NCBI RefSeq assembly: GCF_014117325.1
Contig: NZ_CP059732.1
Span: 1,984,001 to 2,048,000 of the forward strand
Source of the DNA: Spirosoma foliorum
GTDB lineage: Bacteria; Bacteroidota; Bacteroidia; Cytophagales; Spirosomataceae
Direction: 5' to 3'
DNA: 64,000 bases
This document shows, piece by piece, positions 35,983-45,424 of this stretch. The position numbers were made by a program, and so were the translations under genes. Numbering within the stretch: position 1 is the first letter of the stretch; the number at the start of each line of letters is the position of its first letter. The notes under the pieces are model-generated. The model was not told the DNA's origin. It did no database searches and was given only the letters and a program-made list of their open reading frames with translations.

Positions 35983-38271
35983 ATGAAGCAGTACATTTTC
36001 CTGGCTATTTGGATGCTAGTCGCGATATCGACTAAAGCCCAATGGGCAACCTACCAGATTGACAGCTTACGGCGAGTAGTCAACGCTAGCAAAGCGGATA
36101 CCCATCGCGTGAACGCATTACTTGCGTTGAGTCAATGCTACGTCCTTAAACCTGGAGAAACAGCGCATGATTTAGATACAGCGCTACAAATGAGTCTACA
36201 AAGCAGCCGATTAGCTCAATCGCTGCATTACTCCGCCTGCCAGGGAGAGGCTGCGTATACCTTATTCCTGATCTGGCTGGAAAAAGGAGACAGCCCTAAG
36301 GCTAAGCGATATGCTCAACTAGCCATTGAGTATTTTTTACGCGCTAAAAAGTGGAACCAGCTAGGCTATGTGTACATGAACCAGGCGCGTTTTTTTACGC
36401 TTGAAGGAAACGAGCTACCTCAGAAGATTCTATTTTATGAAAAAGCGTTAAGTTATTTTACAAAGGCCGATGATAAAGTGAAAATGGCTGACTTGTATAA
36501 AGAGCTTTCCGATCTCCACCAAATACAGGAACATTATGCCTTAGCCCTGAGCGAATTACAAAGTGCACTTACGTTATTTCGTACCATTGGCCACACCGAT
36601 TTAGCTACGGTGTATGATCTGCTCGGCTTCGTATCGGCCAAACTTGGTGATTACAAAGAAGGCCTGGCTTATGGCCTACTGGCCGTTCGAGCCGCTGAAG
36701 CCGCGCAGGATAGTTCGCTGACACTTTGTACTATCTACAACCGGGTTGGGCTTACGTATTACGGAATGGGCCAGTATAAACAGGCAAAAATCTATTTCCA
36801 GAAATCGCTGGCAATTGCCTTAAAACACAACAATAACGCCTATATTCTTCACCTGGTGGGTAACTTATCTGATTTACTTCTTCAGCAACATAAACCCAGA
36901 GAGGCCCTCCATTTTTTACGGCAAAAATCCCAGCAGTATCCACCAACAACTGCCGAAAGTGAGCTTTTAGTCGACTTTCGACTGGTGGCAATTTATGCCG
37001 AGTTAGGGCAATTTAAACAAGCCCAGGCGTACTGCGATAAGACATTAGATTTACTGGCCAACAAGGGGATAGGCAGTTTAGGACGCGCCCGGATTTATCA
37101 GGCGGTTATCAACTTTTTTATCCAAAGCAGGCAGTTTCAGCAGGCACGTCGCTATTTGGCGATCAACGAAGCACGGTGCCAGCAAAATGGGTCTATTATG
37201 GCGCTGGCCAAAAATCATTTACAATGGTTCAAACTGGACTCGACCCAGGCTAACTACTTTCCAGCCATTCGGCATTACGAACGCTATAAAGTTTTACAGG
37301 ACTCCTTATTAAACACCACGAAAAGCCGACAGATTGCCCAATTAGAAATTGAGTTTGAAAGCGAAAAGAAAGACCAGAATTTAAAAGTAAGCCAGCAGAG
37401 TATTCAAGCCCTGACGAAGCAAAGCCTATTGCAGCAAACGCAATTACAACAGGCACGAACCATTCGAAATGGTATTGTTGCCGGTACCATCATGTTGATT
37501 TTACTGTTGGGGCTTAGCTATAACCGGTATCACCTCAAACAACAAAGCAATAAACTCCTGGAAGCCAAGCAACTGGAGATCAACCAAAAAAATGAATCCC
37601 TTCAAAAAGCCGTCCATGATCAGGAGCACTTACTACGCGAACGGGAATGGATGCTTCGGGAGATTCATCACCGGGTTAAAAACAACCTGCAAATAATTAC
37701 CAGCCTGCTACATTCACAGTCTACTTTTCTTAAAGATCAGGCAGCGTTGGCGGCTATTCGCGAAAGTCAGAACCGGGTGCATGCCATGGCCTTGATCCAT
37801 CAGAAACTGTATCAATCCAATCGATTGTCCAGCATTCCGATGGCTGAATATATCAATGAGATCGTTGATTACCTTATGGGTACATTTGACCAAAATGCCA
37901 GCATTAAAAAACAGATTATCGTAACTCCCGTCGATCTGGATGTTACCTTGGCCGTTCCGCTGGGCCTGATCATCAATGAAGCCATCACGAACTCGTTGAA
38001 ATATGCGTTTCCTCCCGATCGGAGTGGAGCCATTCAAGTGGAACTTAAACAACTGGATTATAAGTGTTACTGGCTGTTAATCAGCGATGATGGCATTGGC
38101 TTACCAACGAATTTGAATCCAGCCCGAAGTCGTACACTGGGCATGAGCCTGATAAGAGGGCTTAGCAAACAACTTGGCGGGGAGCTGCAAATTAGCCAAC
38201 TCAATGGCGTTCAAATTAGTCTGACCTTTACGGCAGAAAAAGTCGTGCAGCCGGATTTGGTTGACGCTTAA
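35983..38271 (+). CDS. TPR-containing sensor histidine kinase (HisKA_2 type)
   Basis: A 762-residue kinase. ATG 35983 starts a signal or anchor (YIFLAIWMLVAISTKAQ); an in-frame ATG at 35890 would overlap the regulator gene. About 420 residues of TPR repeats (for example LSELQSALTLFRTIGHTDLA, GQYKQAKIYFQKSLAIAL) form a periplasmic sensor. One membrane helix near residue 510 (GTIMLILLLGLSY) is followed by a coiled coil, then the HisKA_2 box LREIHHRVKNNLQIITS (His562/563), and an ATPase domain with N box NEAITNSLKYAF, ISDDGIGLP and LSKQLGG. It is adjacent to the sigma-54 regulator by 14 bp and is its likely partner. Confidence 0.92.
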   Translation: MKQYIFLAIWMLVAISTKAQWATYQIDSLRRVVNASKADTHRVNALLALSQCYVLKPGETAHDLDTALQMSLQSSRLAQSLHYSACQGEAAYTLFLIWLEKGDSPKAKRYAQLAIEYFLRAKKWNQLGYVYMNQARFFTLEGNELPQKILFYEKALSYFTKADDKVKMADLYKELSDLHQIQEHYALALSELQSALTLFRTIGHTDLATVYDLLGFVSAKLGDYKEGLAYGLLAVRAAEAAQDSSLTLCTIYNRVGLTYYGMGQYKQAKIYFQKSLAIALKHNNNAYILHLVGNLSDLLLQQHKPREALHFLRQKSQQYPPTTAESELLVDFRLVAIYAELGQFKQAQAYCDKTLDLLANKGIGSLGRARIYQAVINFFIQSRQFQQARRYLAINEARCQQNGSIMALAKNHLQWFKLDSTQANYFPAIRHYERYKVLQDSLLNTTKSRQIAQLEIEFESEKKDQNLKVSQQSIQALTKQSLLQQTQLQQARTIRNGIVAGTIMLILLLGLSYNRYHLKQQSNKLLEAKQLEINQKNESLQKAVHDQEHLLREREWMLREIHHRVKNNLQIITSLLHSQSTFLKDQAALAAIRESQNRVHAMALIHQKLYQSNRLSSIPMAEYINEIVDYLMGTFDQNASIKKQIIVTPVDLDVTLAVPLGLIINEAITNSLKYAFPPDRSGAIQVELKQLDYKCYWLLISDDGIGLPTNLNPARSRTLGMSLIRGLSKQLGGELQISQLNGVQISLTFTAEKVVQPDLVDA

Positions 38272-38351
38272 CTTTTTAATTAGGTGTACCGTGAATTAGT
38301 AGCCAGCGTAAAATTACGTGCGTTGCCATCAGATTTTATCGAACTCATGTA

Positions 38352-40691
38352 ATGTCTACCAAGCTATTTCTTTTGCCGCGAATTAATAAGTTAATGGGCC
38401 AGCATTCGGCAAGAATCGCTTGTTTATGCATATTGGTGATTGGTTGCCAATGGGTAGCGCCTTTACCTGCTTTAGCGCAAAACATTACCCGGCACATGGC
38501 TAATCAGCTAATGACCAGGTTGCAAAAAAATACAGCCGATACAACCCGACTTTCTACGCTACTTGAACTTGGTAAATTTCAGATATACAAAGCGGGTGAG
38601 GTAAAAACTGATTTAGACAGTGCGATACGCTATTTACAGCAGGCAGAAGAGTTAAGTAATGCGTTGCACCAGGTAAAAGAAAAGCACCAGTCAGAATGTC
38701 TATTGACCATTGCCTATATAGAGCGGGGAGATTTTAAGATGACAAGGGCTATTTTTTCTAAACTAATTACTGACTGCCAACAAACAGGAGATAAAGAAAC
38801 CGAAGCCGACGCCCACTACAGATTCGCCACTGCTCAGCGGTACATCACCCGGAATTATCCCCTGGCAATTGCTCAATATCGCCAGGCAGCATCTATCTAT
38901 AAAGAACTGAAGAATCCAGAAAAAGAAATTCAGATGGTTGAGCAGATTGCCGGTCTCCATGCGGATCTGGGAGAGCTGGATGTAGCTGAAGGCGAATTTC
39001 TGACTGTTTTGCACCGGTATAAAGCGATCAACTATGCTAAACTTCATTACGTCTATAGTTGGTTAGCTAGTGTTAGTCGGTTAAAAGGAAATTTTGAGAA
39101 AGGCCTTTTTTATTCGTTTCAATGCCTGGAAAGTATGAACAGAACCCAGGATACATTGGCTGCCGCCAGCTTTTATGGAACTATTGCTGAAGTTTATATG
39201 GAGCTGGGAAAACAGGAACAAAGCATTTACTGGTTCAAAAAAACGCTTCAGCAATGGCGACTGGGAAAGCTACCAAACTATTCATTGTATTATTCGGCAA
39301 GCCTGATTGTACAGGATTTGATCAAGCACCACAAAACACCGGAAGCCCTTCGTTTAATTGTAAACCTTATTAAAGAAATTCCTCCCGTTACAAACATTCA
39401 ACGAGGGTGTATTGCCCAAACATTTGCGTATTGTTATGATGATTTGCGTACGTATAAGCAGGCCGAGAAATACTATCTAGAGGCAATTGGCTGGTATAGT
39501 CAATCGGGGAATGATTTTGAAATGGCACAGAAAGCCCCCAAAGAGGTCGGCGAATTTTACCTGAATCATAACGATTATAAAAAAGCGGGATTTTATTTGC
39601 GAAAAGCACTCGCTTTTTCGCCCCAGAAAAACGCCCCATCCACGCTAAAGGATATTCACTTTATGCTCTTTAAAGTCGATTCCACGGAGGGGAATTACCT
39701 ATCGGCCATTCGCCATTTTCGCCAGCATAAAGCGTTAAATGATTCGCTTTTTAACGAAACTAAATCAAGGCAGTTTGCGGAGCTGGAAGTTCGAAATGCT
39801 ACGGCCCAAAAAGAACAACAAATTCAGCGTCAGCAGCTTGAACTGGAAAAAGGGGAGACGATGCGCAATGGTATACTGGCAGGCGCAATGCTACTTTTAG
39901 GCTTACTGGGTATAAGCTATAATCAGTACCGCCTAAAACAACAAAGTAATAAACTGCTGGAAGCTAAACAGCTGGAAATCAACCAAAAAAATGAATCCCT
40001 TCAATCGATCCTGAACGAGAAAGATACGCTGCTGAAAGAAAAGGAAGACCTGCTGGAGGAAAAAGAGTGGATGCTGAAAGAGATTCACCATCGGGTTAAA
40101 AACAATCTACAGATTATTACGAGTTTACTCCATTCGCAAGGGGTTTATTTGAAAGACAAAGCCGCGCTTTCAGCCATTCAGGAGAGTCAGAACCGGGTAC
40201 ATGTGATGGCCTTAATCCATCAAAATCTCTACCAGTCAGATCGTCTGGCAACGATTCCGATGGCTGAGTATATCGAGGATATCGTTGATTACTTACTGGT
40301 AACGTTTGCCCGGCAGGATTCTGTCCTGAAAAAAATAGCCGTCGTGCCAATCAATCTGGATGTTATTCTGGCGGTTCCACTTGGCCTTATCCTCAATGAA
40401 GTCGTTACCAATTCGTTGAAGTACGCCTTCCCTGCCGGTCAAAAAGGAACCATTAGCATTGAGCTTGTTAAGTTGACTAATCAGATATATCGACTCACGA
40501 TCAGTGATAATGGGATTGGCTTCCCCCCCGATTTAAACCCCAACCGAAGTCGTACGTTAGGCATGAGCCTAATTCGAGGGCTCAGTAAACAACTTGGCGG
40601 AAAGCTTCAGATCAATCAGGATTCAGGTGTGGAGATTAGTCTGCTATTTACTGAAGAAAAAGTTGGATTGACAGGTCTAGCTAGTACCTAA
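38352..40691 (+). CDS. TPR-containing sensor histidine kinase, paralogue of the preceding gene
   Basis: A 779-residue protein with the same layout as its neighbour: leader, TPR sensor, one membrane helix (AGAMLLLGLLGISYNQY), a longer coiled coil (EKDTLLKEKEDLLEEKEWM), LKEIHHRVKNNLQIITS, and the ATPase boxes NEVVTNSLKYAF, ISDNGIGFP and LSKQLGG. The C-terminal 270 residues are nearly the same as in the upstream kinase while the TPR part has diverged strongly. This implies tandem duplication with new sensing. Start ATG 38352 or the internal Met at 38394 are both possible. It probably feeds the same sigma-54 regulator. Confidence 0.9.
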   Translation: MSTKLFLLPRINKLMGQHSARIACLCILVIGCQWVAPLPALAQNITRHMANQLMTRLQKNTADTTRLSTLLELGKFQIYKAGEVKTDLDSAIRYLQQAEELSNALHQVKEKHQSECLLTIAYIERGDFKMTRAIFSKLITDCQQTGDKETEADAHYRFATAQRYITRNYPLAIAQYRQAASIYKELKNPEKEIQMVEQIAGLHADLGELDVAEGEFLTVLHRYKAINYAKLHYVYSWLASVSRLKGNFEKGLFYSFQCLESMNRTQDTLAAASFYGTIAEVYMELGKQEQSIYWFKKTLQQWRLGKLPNYSLYYSASLIVQDLIKHHKTPEALRLIVNLIKEIPPVTNIQRGCIAQTFAYCYDDLRTYKQAEKYYLEAIGWYSQSGNDFEMAQKAPKEVGEFYLNHNDYKKAGFYLRKALAFSPQKNAPSTLKDIHFMLFKVDSTEGNYLSAIRHFRQHKALNDSLFNETKSRQFAELEVRNATAQKEQQIQRQQLELEKGETMRNGILAGAMLLLGLLGISYNQYRLKQQSNKLLEAKQLEINQKNESLQSILNEKDTLLKEKEDLLEEKEWMLKEIHHRVKNNLQIITSLLHSQGVYLKDKAALSAIQESQNRVHVMALIHQNLYQSDRLATIPMAEYIEDIVDYLLVTFARQDSVLKKIAVVPINLDVILAVPLGLILNEVVTNSLKYAFPAGQKGTISIELVKLTNQIYRLTISDNGIGFPPDLNPNRSRTLGMSLIRGLSKQLGGKLQINQDSGVEISLLFTEEKVGLTGLAST

Positions 40692-40722
40692 TAAAAGCAT
40701 TGCTCATGTAAAGAAATGGCTA

Positions 40723-41284
40723 TCAGCCAAATTCGTTCCTACTCCAATGCACAAGCCCGCCTTTCTGATCGACAACATTTAGAACGGATGGCCTAAAGTG
40801 GTTCAGGTGAAACTGAATGATAGGAGCAAGACGAGCCTGCGTGAGTTTACCGTGAAATTGCTGCCCGCCAATGAACAATGTGGGCGAAGAGCGAACACCA
40901 GACAAATGACCTAGCCGCCAGTCAGTTTTGATCTGGTTGTATAGTTGATCATCCAACAAATCGTGCAGAAACTGGATCTGCTCTAATTCTAGTGCTGATG
41001 CCAATCCTATCAGGGAAGCGCAATTAATGAGCGGTTGGGTAAATAGAGCTGAATACATTGGCCAGAATTTTCCTTGTCGTCTTGCCGCTTCGGTGGCCAC
41101 GGCAGCTAGTAACGATTGATCACTTGCCAGATCAGGAAAGTGACGGTAGGAATAGACAATCGGGTGCCCCCTTGAACTGATCCAGTATGGAGCCAATAAC
41201 CTTTCGAATTTCCTGGCTCCTGTAGCATAAGCAATCCCCGAATTCGACCAGTTCAACTGCACCTGTTACAGGGCCAGTTTCCAT
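40723..41284 (-). pseudogene. DsbA-family thioredoxin-fold protein, split by one extra base
   Basis: The listed 179-codon frame begins at a GTG and gives HPIVYSYRHFPDLASDQ, RRQGKFWPMYSALFTQ and GVRSSPTLFIGGQQFHG, which is the C-terminal part of a cytosolic DsbA-like protein. The missing N-terminus lies in another frame from ATG 41284: GAVELVEFGDCLCYRSQEI. Its redox site CLC replaces the usual CPYC, so activity is doubtful. Dropping one base from the C5 run (41167-41171) joins the parts as LDQFKGHPIVYSYRHFPDL. No signal peptide is seen. It is convergent with the kinase operon. Confidence 0.75.
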
Positions 41285-41430
41285 TAAGTTAAGCGAAGCG
41301 TCCATAAAGATAGCAATGAGTTAAACTCGTGAGAATTCGTTCTGCCAAGCGACATACTGGTTTCAACTCAGAAAATGCACCTGACCTACTGTAAACAACC
41401 CTACTCCTAGAGATCGGATAAGGCAATTGA

Positions 41431-42324
41431 CTAACTCAAGGAAGATTGTAAATAGCTACTTCTGACGCGGCTTGGTACGAGTAGGCGTCGTCGATATTCC
41501 GTGGGCGTCGTTTGATAATACCGTTTGAAGAGTTTATTAAGATGGCAGATATCAGTAAAGCCAAATTCATCTGCAATCTGCGAGATACTCATACTACTGA
41601 GTCGTAACCTGGTTTCAACGAGCTGAAGCTTATAGCGGATAATATACTGATTGATCGATTCGCCAGCCTGTTGCTTAAACAGCGCACACAAATGACTTTG
41701 AGAGTAGTTGAATGCATCGGCTATCCTGTCCATTCGTAGCTGATCGGGCATCGTTATATGATGGCTGATGTACGTACCAATTCGCTGCATAAGTGAAGCC
41801 GCCATTACGCTGGATGATCTGACTCCCTGGTGCTCAACCAACTGGCGATCAATTAAACTCAAAATCGTTTTCATCAGTGTCTCAACGATTTGATTAGAAA
41901 CCAGTTGCCGAAGGTTGTTCTGTTCCGCTAAAATTATGTCGACCAGCGCATTCAGATTTTGCTGCTCTGTAGGATCGGTAATTAGACTACCCGCTAGATG
42001 CTGAGTTGTGGTTTGGCCTCTTTCCCTTATCTGTAACCAGGAATCAGTTCCTAGTGTGGTTAACCTGCCCATGTACAGCTCCGTGAAGGAGAGACAGCAA
42101 AAACAGGTCTTTTGGTCGACTACTAAATAATGGTTGTCTAAAGGTCCCAGTAAAAACACATCGCCAGCCTGGTAAGAAAATCGATTGCCATTAATTATGT
42201 GCTGACCACTTCCTTTCCGAATCAGGATTAATTCAAAGTGATTATGGTCATGAATGGGGTAAGACCATTGGCTAGTTTCAAGGAGTTGAATAGTCAGGAG
42301 TTCATGTTGGATGTTACGTTTCAT
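41431..42324 (-). CDS. AraC-family transcriptional regulator with cupin sensor
   Basis: A 297-residue regulator. The N-terminal half is an AraC-type cupin (YPIHDHNHFELILIRKGSGQHIINGN, then FSYQAGDVFLLGP) for ligand sensing. The C-terminal double helix-turn-helix contains MDRIADAFNYSQSHLCALFKQ and the signature ISQIADEFGFTDICHLNKLFKRYYQTTPTEYRR. A single CAGTAAAAA lies 93 bp upstream of its start (42417-42425). Similar elements with 21-bp spacing precede the alpha/beta hydrolase genes on either side, so it may regulate itself and them (inference). It stands between the DsbA-like gene and dps. Confidence 0.92.
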   Translation of the reverse strand: MKRNIQHELLTIQLLETSQWSYPIHDHNHFELILIRKGSGQHIINGNRFSYQAGDVFLLGPLDNHYLVVDQKTCFCCLSFTELYMGRLTTLGTDSWLQIRERGQTTTQHLAGSLITDPTEQQNLNALVDIILAEQNNLRQLVSNQIVETLMKTILSLIDRQLVEHQGVRSSSVMAASLMQRIGTYISHHITMPDQLRMDRIADAFNYSQSHLCALFKQQAGESINQYIIRYKLQLVETRLRLSSMSISQIADEFGFTDICHLNKLFKRYYQTTPTEYRRRLLVPSRVRSSYLQSSLS

Positions 42325-42416
42325 AAGGGTAGTAGTTCTGGATGGAGGTGTATGGAATCAACCACTATGAACTACTATACCAATAAAATGCCAATCTGGA
42401 AACGCCTTACTACTAC

Positions 42417-42425
42417 CAGTAAAAA
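42417..42425. promoter_or_regulatory. Single CAGTAAAAA element upstream of the AraC gene
   Basis: This nine-base motif is identical to the repeated elements at 31364, 31385 and 45446 upstream of the hydrolase genes. On its own it could occur by chance; its position 93 bp before the AraC start makes an autoregulatory site possible. Confidence 0.3.
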
Positions 42426-42472
42426 TTAAGTTAAATTAATGATTATCAGATATTTGTCTATTTGTAAGTTTT

Positions 42473-42525
42473 AAAGTCTACCTCCAAATAAACTGGAGAG
42501 TCCATACTATTTGGAGGTAGACTTT
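42473..42525 (-). terminator. Perfect 18-bp stem-loop after dps
   Basis: Arms at 42473-42490 (AAAGTCTACCTCCAAATA) and 42508-42525 are perfectly complementary with a 17-nt loop. They lie 24 bp beyond the stop of dps on the minus strand, the position of a terminator. Confidence 0.65.
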
Positions 42526-42548
42526 GGAGTTACTGTTCCGCTGTATCG

Positions 42549-43022
42549 CTACTTAAGATGCGCTCGTAGCATCCAGGCTATTTTTTCGTGCTTCTCCATC
42601 AGGCCGGTAATGTAGTCACTCGTGCCTGCATCTTTATGGGCCTCGGCGAACTCATCAATATTGGCACGGATGAAGTCAATGATACTTTCATGGTCATTCA
42701 GCAGTTTTTTGATCAAACTACGGCTGTCATTGCCATCCTCATCCTGTTCCGTCAGGTGGGTGAGTTGGAGAAAATTTTTCAGTGTGGCAGGCGCGTAGTG
42801 CCCTAACTGGCGAATGCGTTCGGCTACGTCATCGACAATCTCGGCCGACTGATTATAAAGTTCTTCGAAATACAGATGAACCGAATGGAAGTCCATGCCT
42901 TCCAGATTCCAGTGCGCGTTTAACGTTTTGGTGTACAGCACAAACTCATCAGCCAGTAGTTTGGCTAATTGATGGGCAACAACTTCCCGGTTTTCAGCCG
43001 AGATACCTATTGAGGTTTTCAT
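42549..43022 (-). CDS. dps: Dps-family DNA-protecting ferritin-like protein
   Basis: A 157-residue miniferritin. The ferroxidase residues are visible in LNAHWNLEGMDFHSVHLYFEELY (His, His) and AEIVDDVAERIRQLG (Asp/Glu), the two-subunit site typical of Dps. Dps dodecamers oxidise Fe(II) with hydrogen peroxide, store the iron and protect DNA in stationary phase or oxidative stress. The N-terminus is short and carries no long basic DNA-binding tail. A strong stem-loop follows, and a 36-bp hairpin lies upstream, so it is its own transcription unit. Its neighbours (MhqO-like dioxygenase, hydrolases) suit an oxidant-stress setting. Confidence 0.94.
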   Translation of the reverse strand: MKTSIGISAENREVVAHQLAKLLADEFVLYTKTLNAHWNLEGMDFHSVHLYFEELYNQSAEIVDDVAERIRQLGHYAPATLKNFLQLTHLTEQDEDGNDSRSLIKKLLNDHESIIDFIRANIDEFAEAHKDAGTSDYITGLMEKHEKIAWMLRAHLK

Positions 43023-43165
43023 GAATGGTGGTTTTAAAATGAATGGAAAATTGAGACTGATTTGCTAATCGTTAGAGGTGGTTTTCATTATTTCCGCCGG
43101 AATGGTGTTCGGATTGGTTGCCGTTTTATAGGCGTCGAATACATCATACTCATTGTGATGTTAAC

Positions 43166-43352
43166 ATAACGTGAATTATGACCGATTTACAAATAGCATG
43201 ATACTCGTTTTTTGTCATCCCGACGCCAGGAGGGATCTTCGGTAAGTAACCGTTTGCCGAAGATCCCTCCTGGCGTCGGGATGACAAAAAACAATACTAT
43301 AAATAGCTAAAAATCAGCTAATAAATCCAGATTTTATCCATAATTCACGTTA
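43166..43352. repeat. Nested inverted repeat with a perfect 36-bp hairpin
   Basis: The inner arms 43207-43242 and 43257-43292 are perfectly complementary over 36 bases with a 14-nt loop; each contains GTCATCCCGACGCCAGGAGG. An outer pair of 14-base arms, TAACGTGAATTATG (43166-43179) and its complement at 43339-43352, encloses it, and the right outer arm overlaps the last codons of the dioxygenase gene. This is the form of a REP-like or miniature mobile repeat; similar GTCATCCCGACGC... hairpins are, from memory, dispersed in related genomes. It also could act as a strong terminator. Confidence 0.75.
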
Positions 43353-44274
43353 ACATAGGAAGAGACTTTTCAATACGCTCCCGAGAGGATTCGTACTGCT
43401 TCGGGAGTTTTAGGTGACTGCCCAGTTCCTGCAACGGTTCGTCGACGGTAAAGCCAGGGTTATCGGTAGCGATTTCAAACAAAACCCCACCTGGTTCGCG
43501 GAAATAAAGGGAGAAGAAATAATCCCGATCAATTTTTGGGGTTATCTGCAACCCCTTGCTTAGAATTTTCTCCCGAAATTCCATCTGGATGGTATCATTG
43601 GCGACCCGGAAGGCAACGTGATGCTTGGTTCCTGCGGCATTTCGGCCAATAACCCCAGTTGGTTCTTCGAGTAAATCAACAATTGAGGCTGTGGAAATAG
43701 CATCCGTACTGAACCGATACCGATTGCCTTCCTGCGCTTGTAAAGTATAGCCAAAAATATCGGTTAAGACTCGGGCGGTCGCTTCAATTTTTTGTAGGCT
43801 CAGTGTAACACTATGAAAGCCCTGCGTTGCCATATCCTGCTTAATATCTTCCGTTTCCCAGGCTGTTCGCTCATCTGCATGCTGAATCAACGAAATTGAG
43901 AGTCCATCCGGATCGGTAAAGGGCAGATAGGTTTGGCCAAATCGCTCGGCTTGTTCCCCCATTGACACCCCGAACTCCCTGAATCGTCCTGCCCAGTTAT
44001 CCAGGCTGCCGGGTGGTACTGAATAGCCGATTTCGGTCGCCATACCTACCCCGTTTATACCTGGCCCAATGCCTTCCCAGGGAAAAAAGGTAAGGATGGT
44101 GCCGGGCGTTCCGTTTTCGTTGCCATAGTAGAAATGATAGGTGCCAGGATCATCAAAATTGACGGTCTTTTTTACCATCCGTAATCCCAGCACATGGGTA
44201 TAAAAATCATAATTCCGTTGAGCGTTATTGGCAATTGCCGTGATGTGATGAAGTCCTAAAATTCGGTTGTCCAT
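43345..44274 (-). CDS. Ring-cleaving dioxygenase of the VOC superfamily (MhqO-like)
   Basis: A 309-residue enzyme with two VOC modules. The first begins ILGLHHITAIANNAQRNYDFYTHVLGLRMVKKTVNFDDP, the hallmark of hydroquinone-type extradiol dioxygenases such as MhqO/YkcA; the metal His is in LHHITA. The second module has GFHSVTLSLQKIEATARVL, HHVAFRV (His) and GGVLFEIATDNPGF (Glu). It likely opens (hydro)quinone rings with Fe(II) and O2, a detoxification step. It lies downstream of the alpha/beta hydrolase on the same strand, though a stem-loop separates them. The last codons overlap the outer arm of the nested repeat. Confidence 0.9.
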   Translation of the reverse strand: MDNRILGLHHITAIANNAQRNYDFYTHVLGLRMVKKTVNFDDPGTYHFYYGNENGTPGTILTFFPWEGIGPGINGVGMATEIGYSVPPGSLDNWAGRFREFGVSMGEQAERFGQTYLPFTDPDGLSISLIQHADERTAWETEDIKQDMATQGFHSVTLSLQKIEATARVLTDIFGYTLQAQEGNRYRFSTDAISTASIVDLLEEPTGVIGRNAAGTKHHVAFRVANDTIQMEFREKILSKGLQITPKIDRDYFFSLYFREPGGVLFEIATDNPGFTVDEPLQELGSHLKLPKQYESSRERIEKSLPMLT

Positions 44275-44372
44275 ACCTGTTTAGTCTATTTCAATAATCA
44301 ATAAGCGGATTCTGCGTAAACGATTTACCTAATTCTAATTGCCTGATCATGTTCTTTTGCCAAAAACCGAAG

Positions 44373-44414
44373 CTCCCGCTCCCAACTAAACTCTGCCTAT
44401 TTTAAGAGCGGGAG
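44373..44414 (-). terminator. Stem-loop between hydrolase and dioxygenase genes
   Basis: CTCCCGCTC (44373-44381) pairs perfectly with GAGCGGGAG (44406-44414) across 24 nt. It lies just beyond the stop of the minus-strand hydrolase. A weak T-rich stretch follows on that strand. Confidence 0.5.
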
Positions 44415-44434
44415 TCTTGTCCATTGTTACATTG

Positions 44435-45220
44435 TTACATCGACTTTACTTTTTTGGCAGCTTCCAAAATGAACGCTGCTACTTTCTCCGGCTGAGCCAG
44501 CATGGCGACGTGGCTGGATTTTAATTCAAGGGTAGTAGCCTTTAGTTTCCTGGCCAGCGTCCGTTCCAGATCCGGATTAATCATGCGGTCATTCGCGGCC
44601 ACCACGTACCAGGAAGGTTTGGTTTTCCAGGCTGCTTTGGCGATTTTCTCTTTCAATGCCGTGAACGCCTGTGGCCCCTGAGTCGCCACCAGTAGCTTCC
44701 GCTCCGATTCGGGTAAATCCTGCGCAAAATCTTCGTTGATCCCTTTGGGTGACATGCTGACGAAGCCATAGGCATCTGGTCTGATCTGGTCATTGCCGGG
44801 TGTGGATGCTGCCGTCTGGACCAGTTCTAAAAACGACTGACCTTCATCCGGCGCAGCTGCGGCTACATAAACCAGCCCGGTTACCTTATCATGGTTTCCT
44901 GCTTCGGTAATGACCACCCCGCCCCAGGAATGCCCCACGAGTAAAACCGGACCATTCATTAAGTCAATAGCTCGTTTGGTAGCTGCTACATCGTCGCCTA
45001 GTGAGGTAAGCGGATTTTGTACCGCTATGACGTTGAGTCCTTTAGCCTCAAGCAACGGAATTACTTTATTCCAGCTTGAGCCATCGGCCCACGTGCCGTG
45101 AACGAGTACTATATTTTTTACACCGGCAGCTGATGCCTGAGCCAAACCGTTTTGGGTTGATGAAAGCGTTATGATACTAGTGAATAGTGCGCTCCAAATG
45201 ACGCGGTTTATTGTCTTCAT
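44435..45220 (-). CDS. Secreted alpha/beta hydrolase (EstC-like)
   Basis: A 261-residue hydrolase with a signal peptide (SALFTSIITLSSTQNGLAQ). The fold is clear: IVLVHGTWADGSSWNKVIPLLEAKG (oxyanion motif), nucleophile elbow LVGHSWGGVVITEAG, acid in AANDRMINPDLER and His in KSSHVAMLAQPEKV. It resembles salicylate-esterase/EstC-like enzymes. It likely acts on small esters in the periplasm. The upstream region (45425-45467) carries the CAGTAAAAA repeat also present before the chloroperoxidase-like gene at 30445-31266. Confidence 0.92.
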   Translation of the reverse strand: MKTINRVIWSALFTSIITLSSTQNGLAQASAAGVKNIVLVHGTWADGSSWNKVIPLLEAKGLNVIAVQNPLTSLGDDVAATKRAIDLMNGPVLLVGHSWGGVVITEAGNHDKVTGLVYVAAAAPDEGQSFLELVQTAASTPGNDQIRPDAYGFVSMSPKGINEDFAQDLPESERKLLVATQGPQAFTALKEKIAKAAWKTKPSWYVVAANDRMINPDLERTLARKLKATTLELKSSHVAMLAQPEKVAAFILEAAKKVKSM

Positions 45221-45424
45221 GATTATTGATGATTATGCATGATAGGATATATTGATATAGGTTTGGTAAATCAGAACTAACTAGGGCGGTATTAGATTAA
45301 CAGAGAAATCCATAGCTAATTAGTATTAAGTTGATCCGTGTACAGTAGTGTAATTCAGCGTATTATCTGAATTGCACTACTGCTTTTGTTGGAACAAAGC
45401 TATGGGGAGACGCTCTGTAAGACG

